A stretch of 64,000 bases of DNA from Gigaspora margarita (GCA_009809945.1 WTPW01000775.1:133455-197454), one strand, 5' to 3'; shown: positions 23,177-33,977, counted from the first letter of the stretch. Made by a program: numbers and translations. The notes: generated from the letters alone by a model not told the origin.

Positions 23177-23512
23177 TAAAATGCACCTATAGTGTTTTAC
23201 ACTATATTATACAAAACTATTAGAATAGCCAATCAAAATTTAAGATCAAGTATAATATAAAATTTTGTTTTTTTGTTTATTTTTTAAAAAAACATTTATA
23301 TCTCAAAATTTTGCTTATAAAACCACCTTTGGGGCTCTAATAAAAAAATTTCTTGCTAAATTTTGTATACACTAGTGCTCAGATAAAAAATTCTAGGCCT
23401 TACCTAACCCTATAGTAATTAAAATTTATTTTTTGCTTTATAAAAATTTATTTTTTGTTTTTGTTACATGGATAATTTACCTATAGTAGTAAAACTTCAT
23501 AAGTGCATTTTA
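23177..23512. mobile_element. Related MITE, TAAAATGCAC ends
   Basis: Ends TAAAATGCACCTATAGTGTT and, complemented, TAAAATGCACTTATGAAGTT pair. The interior (TATCTCAAAATTTTGCTTAT, AAATTTCTTGCTAAATTTTG, CCTAACCCTATAG) follows the same order as 22589-22891, showing a shared core with different ends. Confidence 0.55.
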
Positions 23513-23934
23513 TAATAATTGTAATTTATTTTGAAGGCTTTTTAGCAATTGTTTTTTTATTTTATTAGCTTATGTTTTTATAAACCTATAACTTATTCTT
23601 AAGGCAAAGTTTTTTTTAACAATTATTTTTTTCTCACCAATTTTATTTTATATATTATTAGCTTATATGTTAATTTATTATTTTTTATATATTAAATAAA
23701 GAAAATGAACTTAAACTTATAAATAATATTTGTAATAATACAAATTATTTTTCATATAATGAAATAATCTATAATATTTAATAATATAAAACTACTAAAT
23801 GGTTAATCATAAAAACCAATACAGAAATTAATACTATATTTAAAATTTGATTAATGATTTTAATTGATACTAAATGATTCAGGCATTGATTCTATTTTTT
23901 GAATCAATTTACAGTTCTAGTTAGTAGTTTTTTT

Positions 23935-24250
23935 AAGAAAAATTGGTACAGGTTCAAATAATTAGTTCTAAACTAGAGGATTTGTTATAGTTATTGAAAT
24001 TTGAATATGAACACTAGAGCTTGTTTGGATAGCAAACCAGAACCCAAAATATACATAGATAGGTCAGGTATTAGTTTGCTTAGTTTTGGGTTTTTATGCA
24101 GATTTTTCTATTTTTAGTATTTTTTTTGTTTATTTTTGAGGTTTTTCTACAGATCTTTCTCTTTTTAGTAATTTTATAATTAATCTAACCTATCTATGTA
24201 TATTTCAGAGTCCTAGCAAACCTATTTCTATATGTTTTTTCATATATATT
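23935..24250. repeat. Dispersed repeat, GAGCTTGTTTGGATAG family, occupied copy
   Basis: It aligns with 17160-17310 on both sides of the element at 24039-24214, so that copy serves as the empty site. Confidence 0.6.
24039..24214. mobile_element. hAT-like MITE with exact 8-bp duplication AGCAAACC
   Basis: The ends AGAACCCAAAATATACATAG and, complemented, AGGACTCTGAAATATACATA are inverted. AGCAAACC stands at 24031-24038 and 24215-24222. The uninterrupted site is at about 17276 (AGTGAACC). The AGGACYC terminus links it to the AGGACCCC family. Confidence 0.8.
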
Positions 24251-25854
24251 TCTTAATTTAGACATTTCAACATTATTTAGACATTTTGATATTATTTAGA
24301 CATTTCAGCATAATTTAGGATTTTGGCATTATTTAGATATTTTGGCAGACTAAATATCAAAGTTGAAATATTTCTACAAGCATAAAATAATTTTAGCTAA
24401 CAACATTATTTAAGTCTTTGAAAAATTACCAAAAATGTGAGCAACACAATTAAGGGTCTATTTATAATCTTCTTTCTACTTTGACTTTAAAAATACAAAA
24501 CAGAAAGAGAATATAGTATTAAAACTTGTTATGCTAACAATATAAAGCAATGGCATATTAAATTTATCAGTTTTGATGCTTTGGTAAATAGAATTGATTT
24601 TGGATATGCAAAAAAAGATGTGATAAATTTTTATTTTGATTATACTAATAATAATGTATAAAATTTTTCTTCTGCAAAGTTTGTCAAAAAAGGTTTGAAT
24701 TGGTATACAATCTTGAAAATTTTTATATCAAATTTTATCTTAAGCATTATAAATAGTTTTTAGAATTGCCAAGGCCTTTGGATTGCTTTATTAAAGAGTA
24801 GAGTATTTTATATGAAGAAATAACTGCTGCAGACCTTTTCTAAACCTTTTGTTGATCTTCTTTATTTAACTAATGCATAATTGAAATAGGTGGACTAAAT
24901 GTCTTCTGATACCTTGTAATTGTGAATTCTATTTTATATTGTTAAATACTATTGACCATTTTCTATCTTTTCTTTTAAGCTTAAAAGGGCAGTCTATCAA
25001 TTTTATACTTGTAAATTTCTAGTAAGTTTTATCATCAAGGTTTAATATATTATTATAGTGACCATCTTTGTTACATTTCAAGTAAACAAACTTGTCTTTC
25101 TTAGATCTTTTAATGCTTACTGCATAGCTTTAACTAAAAGCATGCATTTATACCTTATAATCATACAGATATCCAGAAAAACCAGATAACCTAGGATACT
25201 ATAAGGTCAGATGCACAAATTATATATAGCACTCAAAGAGTACTTTTAGCCAATGTTGGTTACTGGAACATTCCAGTAAGAATTGCTAAAACTGAACTTA
25301 ATTGGATGAAATTGAAAGCATATAGCTTCTAGTAACTGAATGTCCAGTAAAAATTTTTGTCACTAGAATGGAAGTTCTAGTGATGTTTGGTGACTTCAAG
25401 TGCCTTCGTATTAGTCAATTCGAATCAATTACCTGAAATCATTTCATAGTATAATTTGTGTATAACATTCGTACCATATGATACACATGCCATATTAAAT
25501 AAGTAGTTGCATGAAGTAGTTGCGCTAAACAAGATACAGAGTCATATGTTGTATATGAGATTCAAAAGACCAGATTTAAATTGATTTGTTTAGATGCAGT
25601 TATAATATCATAGCTTGTTATAATTATAATGAACTGACAAGTTATAACATTATGTCAGCACTTTTGTTATTTACCAGAATATTGAACTATCAAAGCAAAT
25701 AAATGAGAAATCATAAATTACATAAGTAATTAGTGAAATTAAATTAGCAAACAAAATTCCAATTCAATATTATAAATACTTGTTGGCTATAATGTATAAA
25801 TTATTTTATACATGTTAATTTGGTCCACAAATCAAGGTTATAAATGCTTATCGT
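24251..25854. other. AT-rich stretch without recognisable gene
   Basis: No convincing frame. Short inverted words around 25250-25400 (ACTGGAACATTCCAGTAA) were noted but do not define an element. Confidence 0.4.
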
Positions 25855-26262
25855 TAGTGTTTCGCAAAAAGGATCCGAATGGATCCAGTATTTTTAATGG
25901 GTATGAATGTAGCATTTCACTAAGGGTACTAGAACTGAAACTGTATATATAATTAATATGGAAAATACACTACTAGCAAATAGGCTCCGTTTGTCTCTCA
26001 CATGTGTCTGTAGCCAGTAGCAGTCCTTCAAACTCGCTACACAAACAGGATCCGGATCCGGTTTATGTAGCAAGTTTGAAGGACTGCTACTGACTACAGA
26101 CACATGTGAGAGACAAACGGAGCCTATTGCTAGTAGTGTATTTTCCATATTAATTATATATACAGTTTCAGTTCTAGTACCTTAAGTGAAATGCTACATT
26201 CATACCCATTCAAAATACTGGATCCATTCGGATCCATTCGGATCCTTTTTTGCGGAACACTA
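25855..26262. mobile_element. 408-bp near-perfect palindromic hAT-like element, TSD CTTATCGT
   Basis: The ends TAGTGTTTCGCAAAAAGGAT and, complemented, TAGTGTTCCGCAAAAAAGGA are flanked by exact CTTATCGT (25847-25854 and 26263-26270). The two halves are almost mirror images over nearly 200 bp each. The centre carries overlapping GGATCC sites. Open frames on either strand here (25894-26148 and 26186-26482) are by-products of the palindrome. Confidence 0.85.
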
Positions 26263-26270
26263 CTTATCGT

Positions 26271-27394
26271 ATTGTCAAAATAAATTGCAGAGGTATAATT
26301 TCAAATTTTGGCCTAAATTAAGCCTAATTCGAGCCATTGCTCTAAATTACACCCATGGCATTATTTCGCAACGATATAGTATTTACTATTATTTTGGTTG
26401 GCATGTAGATATAAACTTATTTATTAATCAGTATTATTTAAACAAGTATGCAACCCAGATCTTATTAGGGTCCAATCTCTAAATGCCCAGAAATCCATTA
26501 AGTTATCCTTTTGAAAACTGGCAGATAAGCGTTCTTACCTGCAAGACATTTATAGCATCTGATATGTGGTTGACCATATGGATATGCAGTTTATATGTCC
26601 AAACTCTATATATTATTTTTTAGAACAATATATGCAAAATATTTTTTGATTTGTTATGAATTTATTTTAAAATACTAATACTTTATTAACAATTTTATAA
26701 CAGAATACAAAAAGATTTGATAATAAAAATTTATACAACTCGAGTTTTTTTGTTAGGTAAAACAATGAATATTTTTTATTTTTTTGTTATTTATAACCCA
26801 TCAAGATGTGTTTTATTATTGGTTTCAAATGCTTTTTTATATTTTTAAAATTTTATACTAAAGTACCATTCAGGATTTGTTTTTAGCTTTACTATATTTT
26901 CTTAAAATAACACTCACCTGTGGGTATATGCGCGTTAATTAGAGTACATACATGGGCATTGTTTTGAGACAAGGATTGATTTTTTAATCAACCAGTTTTT
27001 TCAAAAAACCATGTGCATAGTATAGTAGATATACAAAAAAAAAACTGGTGCTTATACTATTGCATATATCAGGTGCATGTTAGAAGTACACATGAATATT
27101 ATTTTGAAATATTGCATACATTTTAGAAAGGCACAATTTTCCAAACACATATGCCCATTATTTCACAAAAATTCAGTATGACCTTTAAAGTTATTATAGC
27201 TATTTCAAAACAGTTACAAAAATATATATATGCATTGCATTATGGACACTTTGTTAGTTTTATTTGTTACTATTTGATTCACTTGAAATCCCTATTTCCC
27301 CGATTCCAAATGAAAGTTGTTTAGAACCTGAAGAATAAATAAATAATAAATAAATAAATATGAAATTTAATTTTAAATAAATTAATAAATTAAT
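26271..27394. other. Intergenic DNA 3' of the kinase gene
   Basis: No gene. A loose inverted pair of RTGGGYATTATTTYG-like words occurs (about 26880-26960), also seen at 34630-34660. The transcription end of the minus-strand gene should lie here; AATAAATAAATAAATA at 27340-27358 (TATTTATTT on the transcript) may be AU-rich 3' UTR. Confidence 0.35.
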
Positions 27395-28219
27395 TCAAGT
27401 ACCCGTGACTGAATAGCTATCATCTATTTGTATGTCAAGACTTTGGCTGATGTACATTTCATCCAGATGCATCAGTTCATCAAGATCTGATCTGGTAAAG
27501 ATTGCATCAGAACTTAGAAACTCTTTTTTAATAGAATTTTCTCTATCCGATTCTAAACCGTTTCTCCATTGATAAAATGTTTTGAAGATTTCTTCAGCTG
27601 TAGGTCGTTTTTCAGGATAGAAGTCCAGACAACGATTAGCAAAATCTATGTAAAATTCAGGTGTTCCAGGAGCAAATTTCGGCCGCAAGCCTTTATAAAT
27701 ATCTAATGCAAAATCATAGCCAAATTGAATACCATCAAAGGGTCTTTTTCCTGTTGTCATTTCTGCCATGATAACACCAAGGCTATAAATATCAGTTGCA
27801 TGTGTAGATGTTCTACCTAACAAAACCTCTGGAGCCATATAAGCCAAAACTCCATAAGTTCTTCCTGAACCAGCGTTACGCACATCTTTATTTCTGGATA
27901 GTCCAAGGTCAGTTATATAACACTTGAGAGATTTTACATTTCCATCAATAAATTGATTCAACAGAATATTGCCATCGTGGAGATCCCCATGTATATACCC
28001 TGCTTTATGAATTAGATCCAAATCTTTCGATATATCTTCAAGCATCTTAAGTTTATTTTTCCATAAAAGGTTTTTGAAATTTGACTTCAAGAATTCATGA
28101 AGATTGCCCTTATTAGCATACTGGAATACCATTAAATATTTATTCGTTTTTCCATCTTGTGTTAACCCATATACTGCCAAAGAAAGGCCTTCTAATCTAC
28201 AGTTCATATGGTTTTCAAA
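27395..28219 (-). other. Exon 9: kinase domain C-lobe
   Basis: The exon begins after ACAAG with FENHMNCRLEG (end of helix C region) and VYGLTQ..YLMVFQYANKGNL (strands 4-5 and hinge). It then shows GYIHGDLHDGNILL (catalytic loop: HGD instead of HRD, but Asp and Asn present), ITDLGLS (DFG equivalent), YMAPEVLL (APE) and DIYSLGVIMAEM (subdomain IX). The last ~50 residues are a Ser/Asp-rich tail. All residues needed for phosphotransfer on the C-lobe side are present. Resembles Rhizophagus-expanded TKL kinases. Confidence 0.85.
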
Positions 28220-31200
28220 CTTGTAAATAAATAAATAAATAAATAAGTAAAATAAATAATATTCAATTTAACGAATATACATTGTAAAGCAGATCGTATG
28301 ATCAGGTGTCACGTGAAATCGTAAAAATAACGATATTTTAAAAAATCGGTTCCAAAATTTTACTATAATCATAAATCCCTCGCCCACTAATGAAAAAACG
28401 GTTGTTGATTTCATGTTACACCAAACCTTATGAGGTGCGTTACACCGCACATGCGCAAAATATTTCAATAAATGAATAATAAATAATATTTTCAATTATG
28501 AAATTCGAAGTTTTATTGTCAAGAGGTAAAGTGTTCAATAAAACTTTTTCAACTTACTTCAGATAATTCATTCAAAGTTTTAAGTGCGACCTTGCTTAAG
28601 CCAATTTCTTCTCTTGAATTTTTAAACCCATTTTCTGATTTACATAGTTTACGTATGCCATCCATCCATATCGCTGAAGATACAACACTAAATCCTCCTT
28701 TGCCAATTTGTTTTATACATTCCAATTTTTCAAACGGAATCCATTCAATAACATCCTCATACTTAATAGCTCGACTTTGAAAATTTTTAATTAAACTATT
28801 TATATTGGCATCGTTACTAATATACTTATTCGGTTCATTTTGGGGATCGCATGTCATGCACCAAACTTGTGAGTGCCTAAATCGATCGCACTTTTCGCAC
28901 TTTCCATATTTGTGATCTCTTCTAGAACCAAACTCATCAAATAAAATCATATATTCGTTTGTAAATATATTTCGAGTTATTCCATATGTTCTAGATTGTT
29001 TATTTTTCTTTTGCATGTGATCTTTAAACTTGTAAAATAAACAAATTGAATGATTATTAGCACTTCGATATTCGATATTTATGTGACTGGACAATAACAA
29101 GCAACTTACATATATTACAAAATCGGAAGCGCTTATTTGGGAAACAATTAAGAGATCAATTCTATATGACTTTGCTCGTGACTTCACATGACCATCTTTT
29201 TCGCCGCTCCTGATTATTCGAATACCATCAGACCATATTGCCATACATTTTAATTCAGATCTATCCTTTATAGTTAATTTATTAAATGGAACCCATTCGA
29301 TAACCTCTTCATATTTGGTTGCTTTAATTTGAAATTCCTTTATGCAATTATCAATATCCTTATTCTCACTTGTCCATCCTTGTGTTGTTTTATAAGGGTC
29401 GCATGTTTGACACCAAGCGTAAAATGTGTTGTATCGGTCGCAATTTGTACATTTACCATTCTTTTTATCTCTTTTAAAACCAAATTCATCAAATACTAGC
29501 ATATACTCATTTGTTGTAATATTTTGAGTTAGTCCATGTACCTTAAGTTCGCTATCCTTTAACATTACGTGATCAATAAACTATTATATATAAATGTGAA
29601 TTAAAATAAATAAATGCACAATAGTAAATACAATATTTTAAATTTCTTCTTACTTCATTTAACATATCTAATAAATTTGGTGATCTAGCTAATGTTTTAA
29701 GCTCAACTTTATATGTAGGTATACGTGACTGCGTATATTGATTAGCTTCGCCATTATAAGGTACATATCGTATTCCATCTAACCATGTCGCTAAACATCT
29801 ATCTCCAATCATTTGAATTCTATCCAATCTATTAAACGGAATCCACTCGATCACATCTTCATATTTTGTAGCATTAAGTTGTAATTTTTTAATGCAATTA
29901 TCGATATCTTTATTTCCACTTTTCAATCCCTGTATTGTTATCTGAGGGTCGCATGTTTGACACCAAGCTGGAGATGTGTTATATCGATTGCAATTTGCAC
30001 ATTTTCCATACCCTCGATATCTTTTAGAACCAAATTCATCAAACACCACCATATATTCATGTGAGGTTGTATTTAGAGTTAATCCATGAACACTTTTACT
30101 CTCTAATTGCAAGTAATTTTTAAACTTATCAAATACATAATGTACATATAATAGAAATTAAGTATATAGCCTTACTAATTAATGTAATGTTGGGGATGAT
30201 GCTGAAATATGGATGATCATGAAATCTAAAAACCCATTGGCTGATTACCTAACCCTAACCAATCGGATGCATTAATTTCACGAACTTCCAAATTTCAGCA
30301 TCATTCCCGACATTAAATAATCTAAAATTAATAAAATAAGCTTACTTATTTTAAAATATTTAATAGATTTTGTGAACTGGCCAATATTTTAAGCTCCACT
30401 TTTTGTGATGGTGTTCGTGACTGTGTGTACTCATTTTTCTGCCTATCCTCATCCACATATCGTTTTCCATCAAGCCAGGTTGCTGAAAATCCATCACCAA
30501 TCTTTTGAATATTTTCTAATCTATTAAAAGGAATCCACTCGATCACATCTTCATATTTTGTGGCATTAAGTTGAAATTCTTTAATGCAATGATCGACGTC
30601 TTTATCTCCACTTGTCCATTTTTGTGTTATTTTTTGAGGATCACATGCTTGACACCAAGCCGGTGATGTGTTATATCGGTTGCAATTTGCGCATTTTCCA
30701 TTCTTAACTTTTCTTTTGGAACCAAATTCATCAAATACTAACATATATTCATTCGTGATTGTGTTTTGAGTTAATCCAAGGACGTTTTCATTTTCTAATT
30801 GCAAATAATTTGTAAACTATAAAATGTATGATAAAAGTTAAGTAGTATCTTTACTAATAAATAATCTACGTATATCAAATCACATAATATCTTACTTCTT
30901 TTAAAAGATTTAATAAATTCTGCGAACTAGACAATGGTTTAAGTTCCACTTTATATGAAGATGTACGCGACTGTGTGTATTCCTTTTTTCGTCCATCCCC
31001 ACCCACATATCGTTTTCCATCTAACCATGTTGCTGAAGACTTATCACCAATTTTTTGAACCTTAACTAATCTATTAAAAGGAATCCATTCGATTACATTC
31101 TCATATTTCGTAGCTTTAAGTTGAAATTCTTTAATATAATCATCGACCTCCTTAACTCCGCTTATCCATTTTTGTGTCGTTTTCTGAGGGTCACATGTTT

Positions 31201-33520
31201 GACACCATGCTGGTGAAGTGTTATATCGGTTGCATTTTTCACATTTTCCATTATTATAATGTCTTTTGGAATGAAATTCATCAAATACTATCATATATTC
31301 GTTAGTATCTGTGTTTTGCGTCAGCCCATAGACTTTAATAGTCTCTAAATGAACATAGTTTCTAAACTTATAAAATACACAAATAATAAATGGGAATTAA
31401 TGTGATGTGTACACTCTATTATTAAAGGAAAAAAAAACTACACACAAACTCACTTCATCTAAAAAATCCAATGAATTTTGGGAACTGGACAATATTTTAA
31501 GGTCTACTAGGCATGATGATTTATCCTCTTTATGCTCATACCGTATTCCATCTAACCAAATTGCCAAGAATTTGTCACCAATTTTTTGAATGCTATCTAA
31601 TCTTTTAAAAGAAATCCACTCGATCATATTATTATTTGTAGCTTCAAGCTGAAATTTTTTAATACAATCATCAATATCCTTATTTCCGCTTGTCCATTCC
31701 TTAGTATATACGCACTGTCCTATTGCTTTTAGGTGAGTCATTGTGATAGGTAAGCAAGAATTATCAATTTCAATTTTGACTTGATTTTCTGGAAGAATTA
31801 TACACCAATCGAGTGAATATTCACAAAGATGATCTTTGACTTCATTCTCATTATTGTCTTCGACTTCACTTTCACTAGAGTCTTCGACTTCATTTTCACT
31901 AGTGTTTTCGGCTTCACCTTCACTAATTTCACTCTCATTAATTACTTCGGGGGCATATATATTAATCTCAATCTCTTTATTATGATAATTTTTAATACTT
32001 GTTATAAAATATGGATCATAATTCGATCTAGGATAGTTAAACGAAGTAATAAGAATAGAGTTTGTTGATAAATTTTCAGGAACTTTTAATCGTGCAATCA
32101 AAATTTTTTGGTCATTTTGTAACGTAAACGAAGTATCTTCAGAACAAATTGCTGCGATATTACGCGTATTTTTGTCAAAAAATCCAATTTCACCAGGCTT
32201 TCCAACCAATATCCAAGTAATTTGCAAATTCATATAATCTTTCGCTCTAAAAATTAATAAGAATAAGAATAAATTAAATAACTAAATTATTTGATTAAAA
32301 AAACAATGAAAACATTACAGACTTGATCGAATCAAAATTTTCAATTATAGCATAGAATCCGTTGATATCTGTAAATTTGAATTTGACAACCACCTCGTCT
32401 TTTGGTTCTCCATCTTTTGTCATAAGCTTTCCAAAAATACGATAATTATTGGATTTCAATGTACTAGAGAATTCTACAAAATAAAAATCTCTGAGCTCTC
32501 CAATTGGAATTACTCCTGCCTTAAGTACCTTTTCGTTAACAAAATTTTTTTGATCATTAATTCCGAGAATACATTTAACATCTTTACAAAGAGATTCGTC
32601 AAATATTTCATATATTGGATATAATTCACTCCGGTTAATAATTTGTAATGAATCATTATCGTTTTCTAAGCAAGATTCCACCCACTTATCAAGCTCATTT
32701 CTCATTATAATTGCACCGTCGATAGACATTAAATGAGAGGTGTCGAAACTATATGGTTTCATCTTACTTTCCCACAGAGTCAAAACATTCAAAACGTCAT
32801 TGGATTTGTCAATTTTAAAGTCATTCAGAGTGCCCCATTCAATTTTTTCATCATTTTGTTTTAGACACTTTTCATCAACGATTAAACGAGACATTCTATA
32901 TAATTTGTATCCAAGAACGACTTTTCTAGGCAAGAAATGCCCATATTTTGTAAATATTTTTGTTAATTCGTTATAAGGATCATCATCTTCCAGAGCACTT
33001 GTCACTGCTTTTTTTAATTTTTCAGATGGTTTTATTGATTCTTTTTCAAAAATTAATTCAGCTTTTGAACACTTTATCTCAAGATAAATATCATTAACTG
33101 GTGATTCATCATTCAAAGGGTTTTGATCAATATCAACCACCCAATTAACATGGTCTGAATTAATTGCATATGAATCAATATTATTTGTTAAAAAAAAAGA
33201 ATCTTTCCGTTTTGTGGGAAATATTAACTTCAGTTGAAATACTCCGGTCGACGTGTCACTTAAGATATTGATTTTGGGCTGTGATTCAAATTTACATGCT
33301 AAACGTCTAGCAGAGCCTATTTCGCGCTTGTATATTATTATACCATGATTAAAATTGAACTTTTCTATCCAACTTGGCGTAATATCCGCTGAGATAGTGT
33401 CAGCACTCGCATTAGATACTGTTTGAATACATAATAATATTAACAAAACAACAAAACAGTTAAAAAAACGATAAATTTTTAGATTTGTCCTATTTTTAAA
33501 CTAATACCTGATTCTTCCAT
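27395..33520 (-). CDS. MACPF-like domain / tandem kinase N-lobe modules / TKL-type kinase fusion gene
   Basis: Nine exons can be placed with GT..AG introns that keep frame: 33520-33508, 33418-32323, 32246-31454, 31366-30896, 30816-30346, 30124-29654, 29580-29110, 29028-28558 and 28219-27395. Together they total about 1,690 codons. Exons 2-3 encode the MACPF-like region and an acidic linker. Exons 4-8 are all exactly 471 nt, flanked by phase-0 introns, and encode paralogous modules: kinase N-lobe strand (xVxGLTQN), a Cys4 ribbon, then a short Gly loop. Exon 9 is the kinase C-lobe. The likely role is coupling a membrane-acting or sensor domain to phosphorylation; that is inference. Exon 5 ends in an in-frame TAA just before its donor, so the transcript may yield a truncated product or the gene may be dying. 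Alternative: several adjacent gene fragments. Confidence 0.65.
28280..28480. repeat. Dispersed repeat inside the last intron of the kinase gene
   Basis: The 338-bp intron (28557-28220) is enlarged by a segment with GATCAGGTGTCACGTGAAAT and GTTGATTTCATGTTACACC, words also found in the 36306 and 42430 repeats. The other introns of the gene are 73-89 bp, except the one holding the 30187 element. Open frames here are shadows. Confidence 0.45.
28558..29028 (-). other. Exon 8: module 5, the intact kinase N-lobe
   Basis: 157 codons. It keeps the canonical Gly loop IGKGGFSVV and the lysine strand VALKTL that pairs with exon 9, so exons 8 and 9 together make one complete kinase. Upstream are YGKCEKCDRF and WCMTCDP (Cys4 ribbon) and VIEWIPFEKL. 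Acceptor TTTTACAAG, donor GAA followed by GTAAGT. Confidence 0.75.
29110..29580 (-). other. Exon 7: module 4
   Basis: 157 codons. KVHGLTQN and MLVFDEFG, then NGKCTNCDRY and WCQTCDP, then VIEWVPFNKL. The Gly loop is lost and the lysine strand is altered (IDLLIVSQ), the most diverged N-lobe of the set. The 81-bp intron that follows has no stop, so its retention would fuse exons 7 and 8 in frame. Confidence 0.7.
29654..30124 (-). other. Exon 6: module 3
   Basis: 157 codons. SVHGLTLN, MVVFDEFG, YGKCANCNRY and WCQTCDP, VIEWIPFNRL, a shortened IGDR in place of the Gly loop, then VELKTL. Acceptor TGATAAG, donor GTAAGA. Confidence 0.7.
30187..30313. mobile_element. Tc1-like MITE in intron 5 of the kinase gene
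   Basis: The ends ATGTTGGGGATGATGCTGAA and, complemented, ATGTCGGGAATGATGCTGAA are inverted and flanked by TA on both sides. It lengthens the intron between exons 5 and 6 to 221 bp. The centre holds CCTAACCCTAACC. Confidence 0.65.
30346..30816 (-). pseudogene. Exon 5: module 2, ending in a stop codon
   Basis: 471 nt including a TAA at 30348-30346 where the sister exons have a Glu codon. It is followed immediately by the donor GTAAGC. The body is otherwise intact: VLGLTQN, MLVFDEFG, NGKCANCNRY, WCQACDP, VIEWIPFNRL, IGDGFSATW, VELKIL. Confidence 0.7.
30896..31366 (-). other. Exon 4: module 1
   Basis: 157 codons. VYGLTQN, MIVFDEFH, NGKCEKCNRY, WCQTCDP, VIEWIPFNRL, IGDKSSATW, VELKPL. Acceptor TATAAG, donor GTAAGA. 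Confidence 0.7.
31454..32246 (-). other. Exon 3: end of MACPF-like part, acidic linker, half module
   Basis: It starts with ITWILVGKPGEIGF, parallel to LGWIIVGPPTSFDF in the gene at 39.5-42.1 kb. A Glu/Asp/Ser linker with repeated SEVED-like words follows. The exon then joins directly to the second half of a module (KEWTSGNKDIDDCIK, MIEWISFKRL, IGDKF, VDLKIL) without the Cys4 ribbon. 264 codons plus one base, ending phase 0. Confidence 0.65.
32323..33418 (-). other. Exon 2: MACPF-like domain
   Basis: About 365 codons. FTKYGHFLPRKVVLGYKL has the Y-G-x-H/F-F pattern followed by a Gly 10-11 residues later that marks MACPF domains. The later ELYPIYEIFDESL and VLKAGVIPI blocks align with KIYPIFEVLDNE and DQRILK of the plus-strand paralogue. 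MACPF proteins insert beta-hairpins into membranes; whether this one does cannot be judged from sequence alone. The TTG at 33446 is not needed as start, because the 13-nt first exon supplies ATG. Confidence 0.6.
33508..33520 (-). other. Exon 1: 13-nt start exon
   Basis: ATGGAAGAATCAG is followed by the donor GTATTAG; the 89-bp intron ends CAAACAG at 33419. The splice gives a Val codon that continues the exon-2 frame. The paralogue at 39524 has ATGGGTAATTCAG before GTATTG, the same size and phase. Confidence 0.6.
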
Positions 33521-33604
33521 TATGGAAATGAGATTGCGCAAAGACTGTACAATAACGTTAATTTTTCAAAGAAAAGTGATGCATGTTTATGTATCTGCAT
33601 TGTA

Positions 33605-33620
33605 CAATCTATATATATGA
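33605..33620 (-). promoter_or_regulatory. Possible TATA-like element upstream of the kinase gene
   Basis: ATATATATAG on the minus strand lies about 90 bp before the ATG at 33520. In DNA this AT-rich it may be chance. Confidence 0.2.
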
Positions 33621-33639
33621 TCTATTTATGTTACACATA

Positions 33640-33830
33640 TGATGATAGTCCAAGGCCATATATGGTGTCGGCTAAAGCCAGGTACATCACGAGATTACCT
33701 GATATGTAACCCGGAACCATCCAAACAAAACAAAGCGAGACGACAAAGACAAAAACACAAAAATATAAAAACGGCTATCTAAATCGGTCTTGGTTCACTA
33801 AGTAAAAGTGTCGGGAATGCGATTTGTCTA
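33640..33830. repeat. Dispersed repeat with GGCTAAAGCCAGGTAC and CGGCTATCTAAATCGG
   Basis: The left part resembles the GCTAAAGCCWTGTACC ends of the elements at 49028 and 58713. The right part (CGGCTATCTAAATCGG to AAAAGTGTCGG) matches the interior of 20326-20686. Probably a composite of two element fragments. Confidence 0.45.
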
Positions 33831-33977
33831 TATCCCTATAAGAAAATTGGACCGTATCGCACGGGTTGCGTCGGATAGTCACGGGTCTTTTTGGCACGGG
33901 TCATGATCCGGATTGGGACGGGTATGGTCCGAATTGGTACGGATTCCGTGGACCGTTTGGGACCGTATGCCCGTGCC

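Noticed and set aside
25894..26482. Two open frames of 84 and 98 codons
   Set aside because: They fall in the arms of the palindromic element and mirror one another.
33419..33480. Hydrophobic stretch before exon 2 of the kinase gene read as a signal peptide
   Set aside because: No ATG precedes it in frame before a stop, while the 13-nt exon and intron explain the sequence as intronic; the paralogue has the same arrangement.
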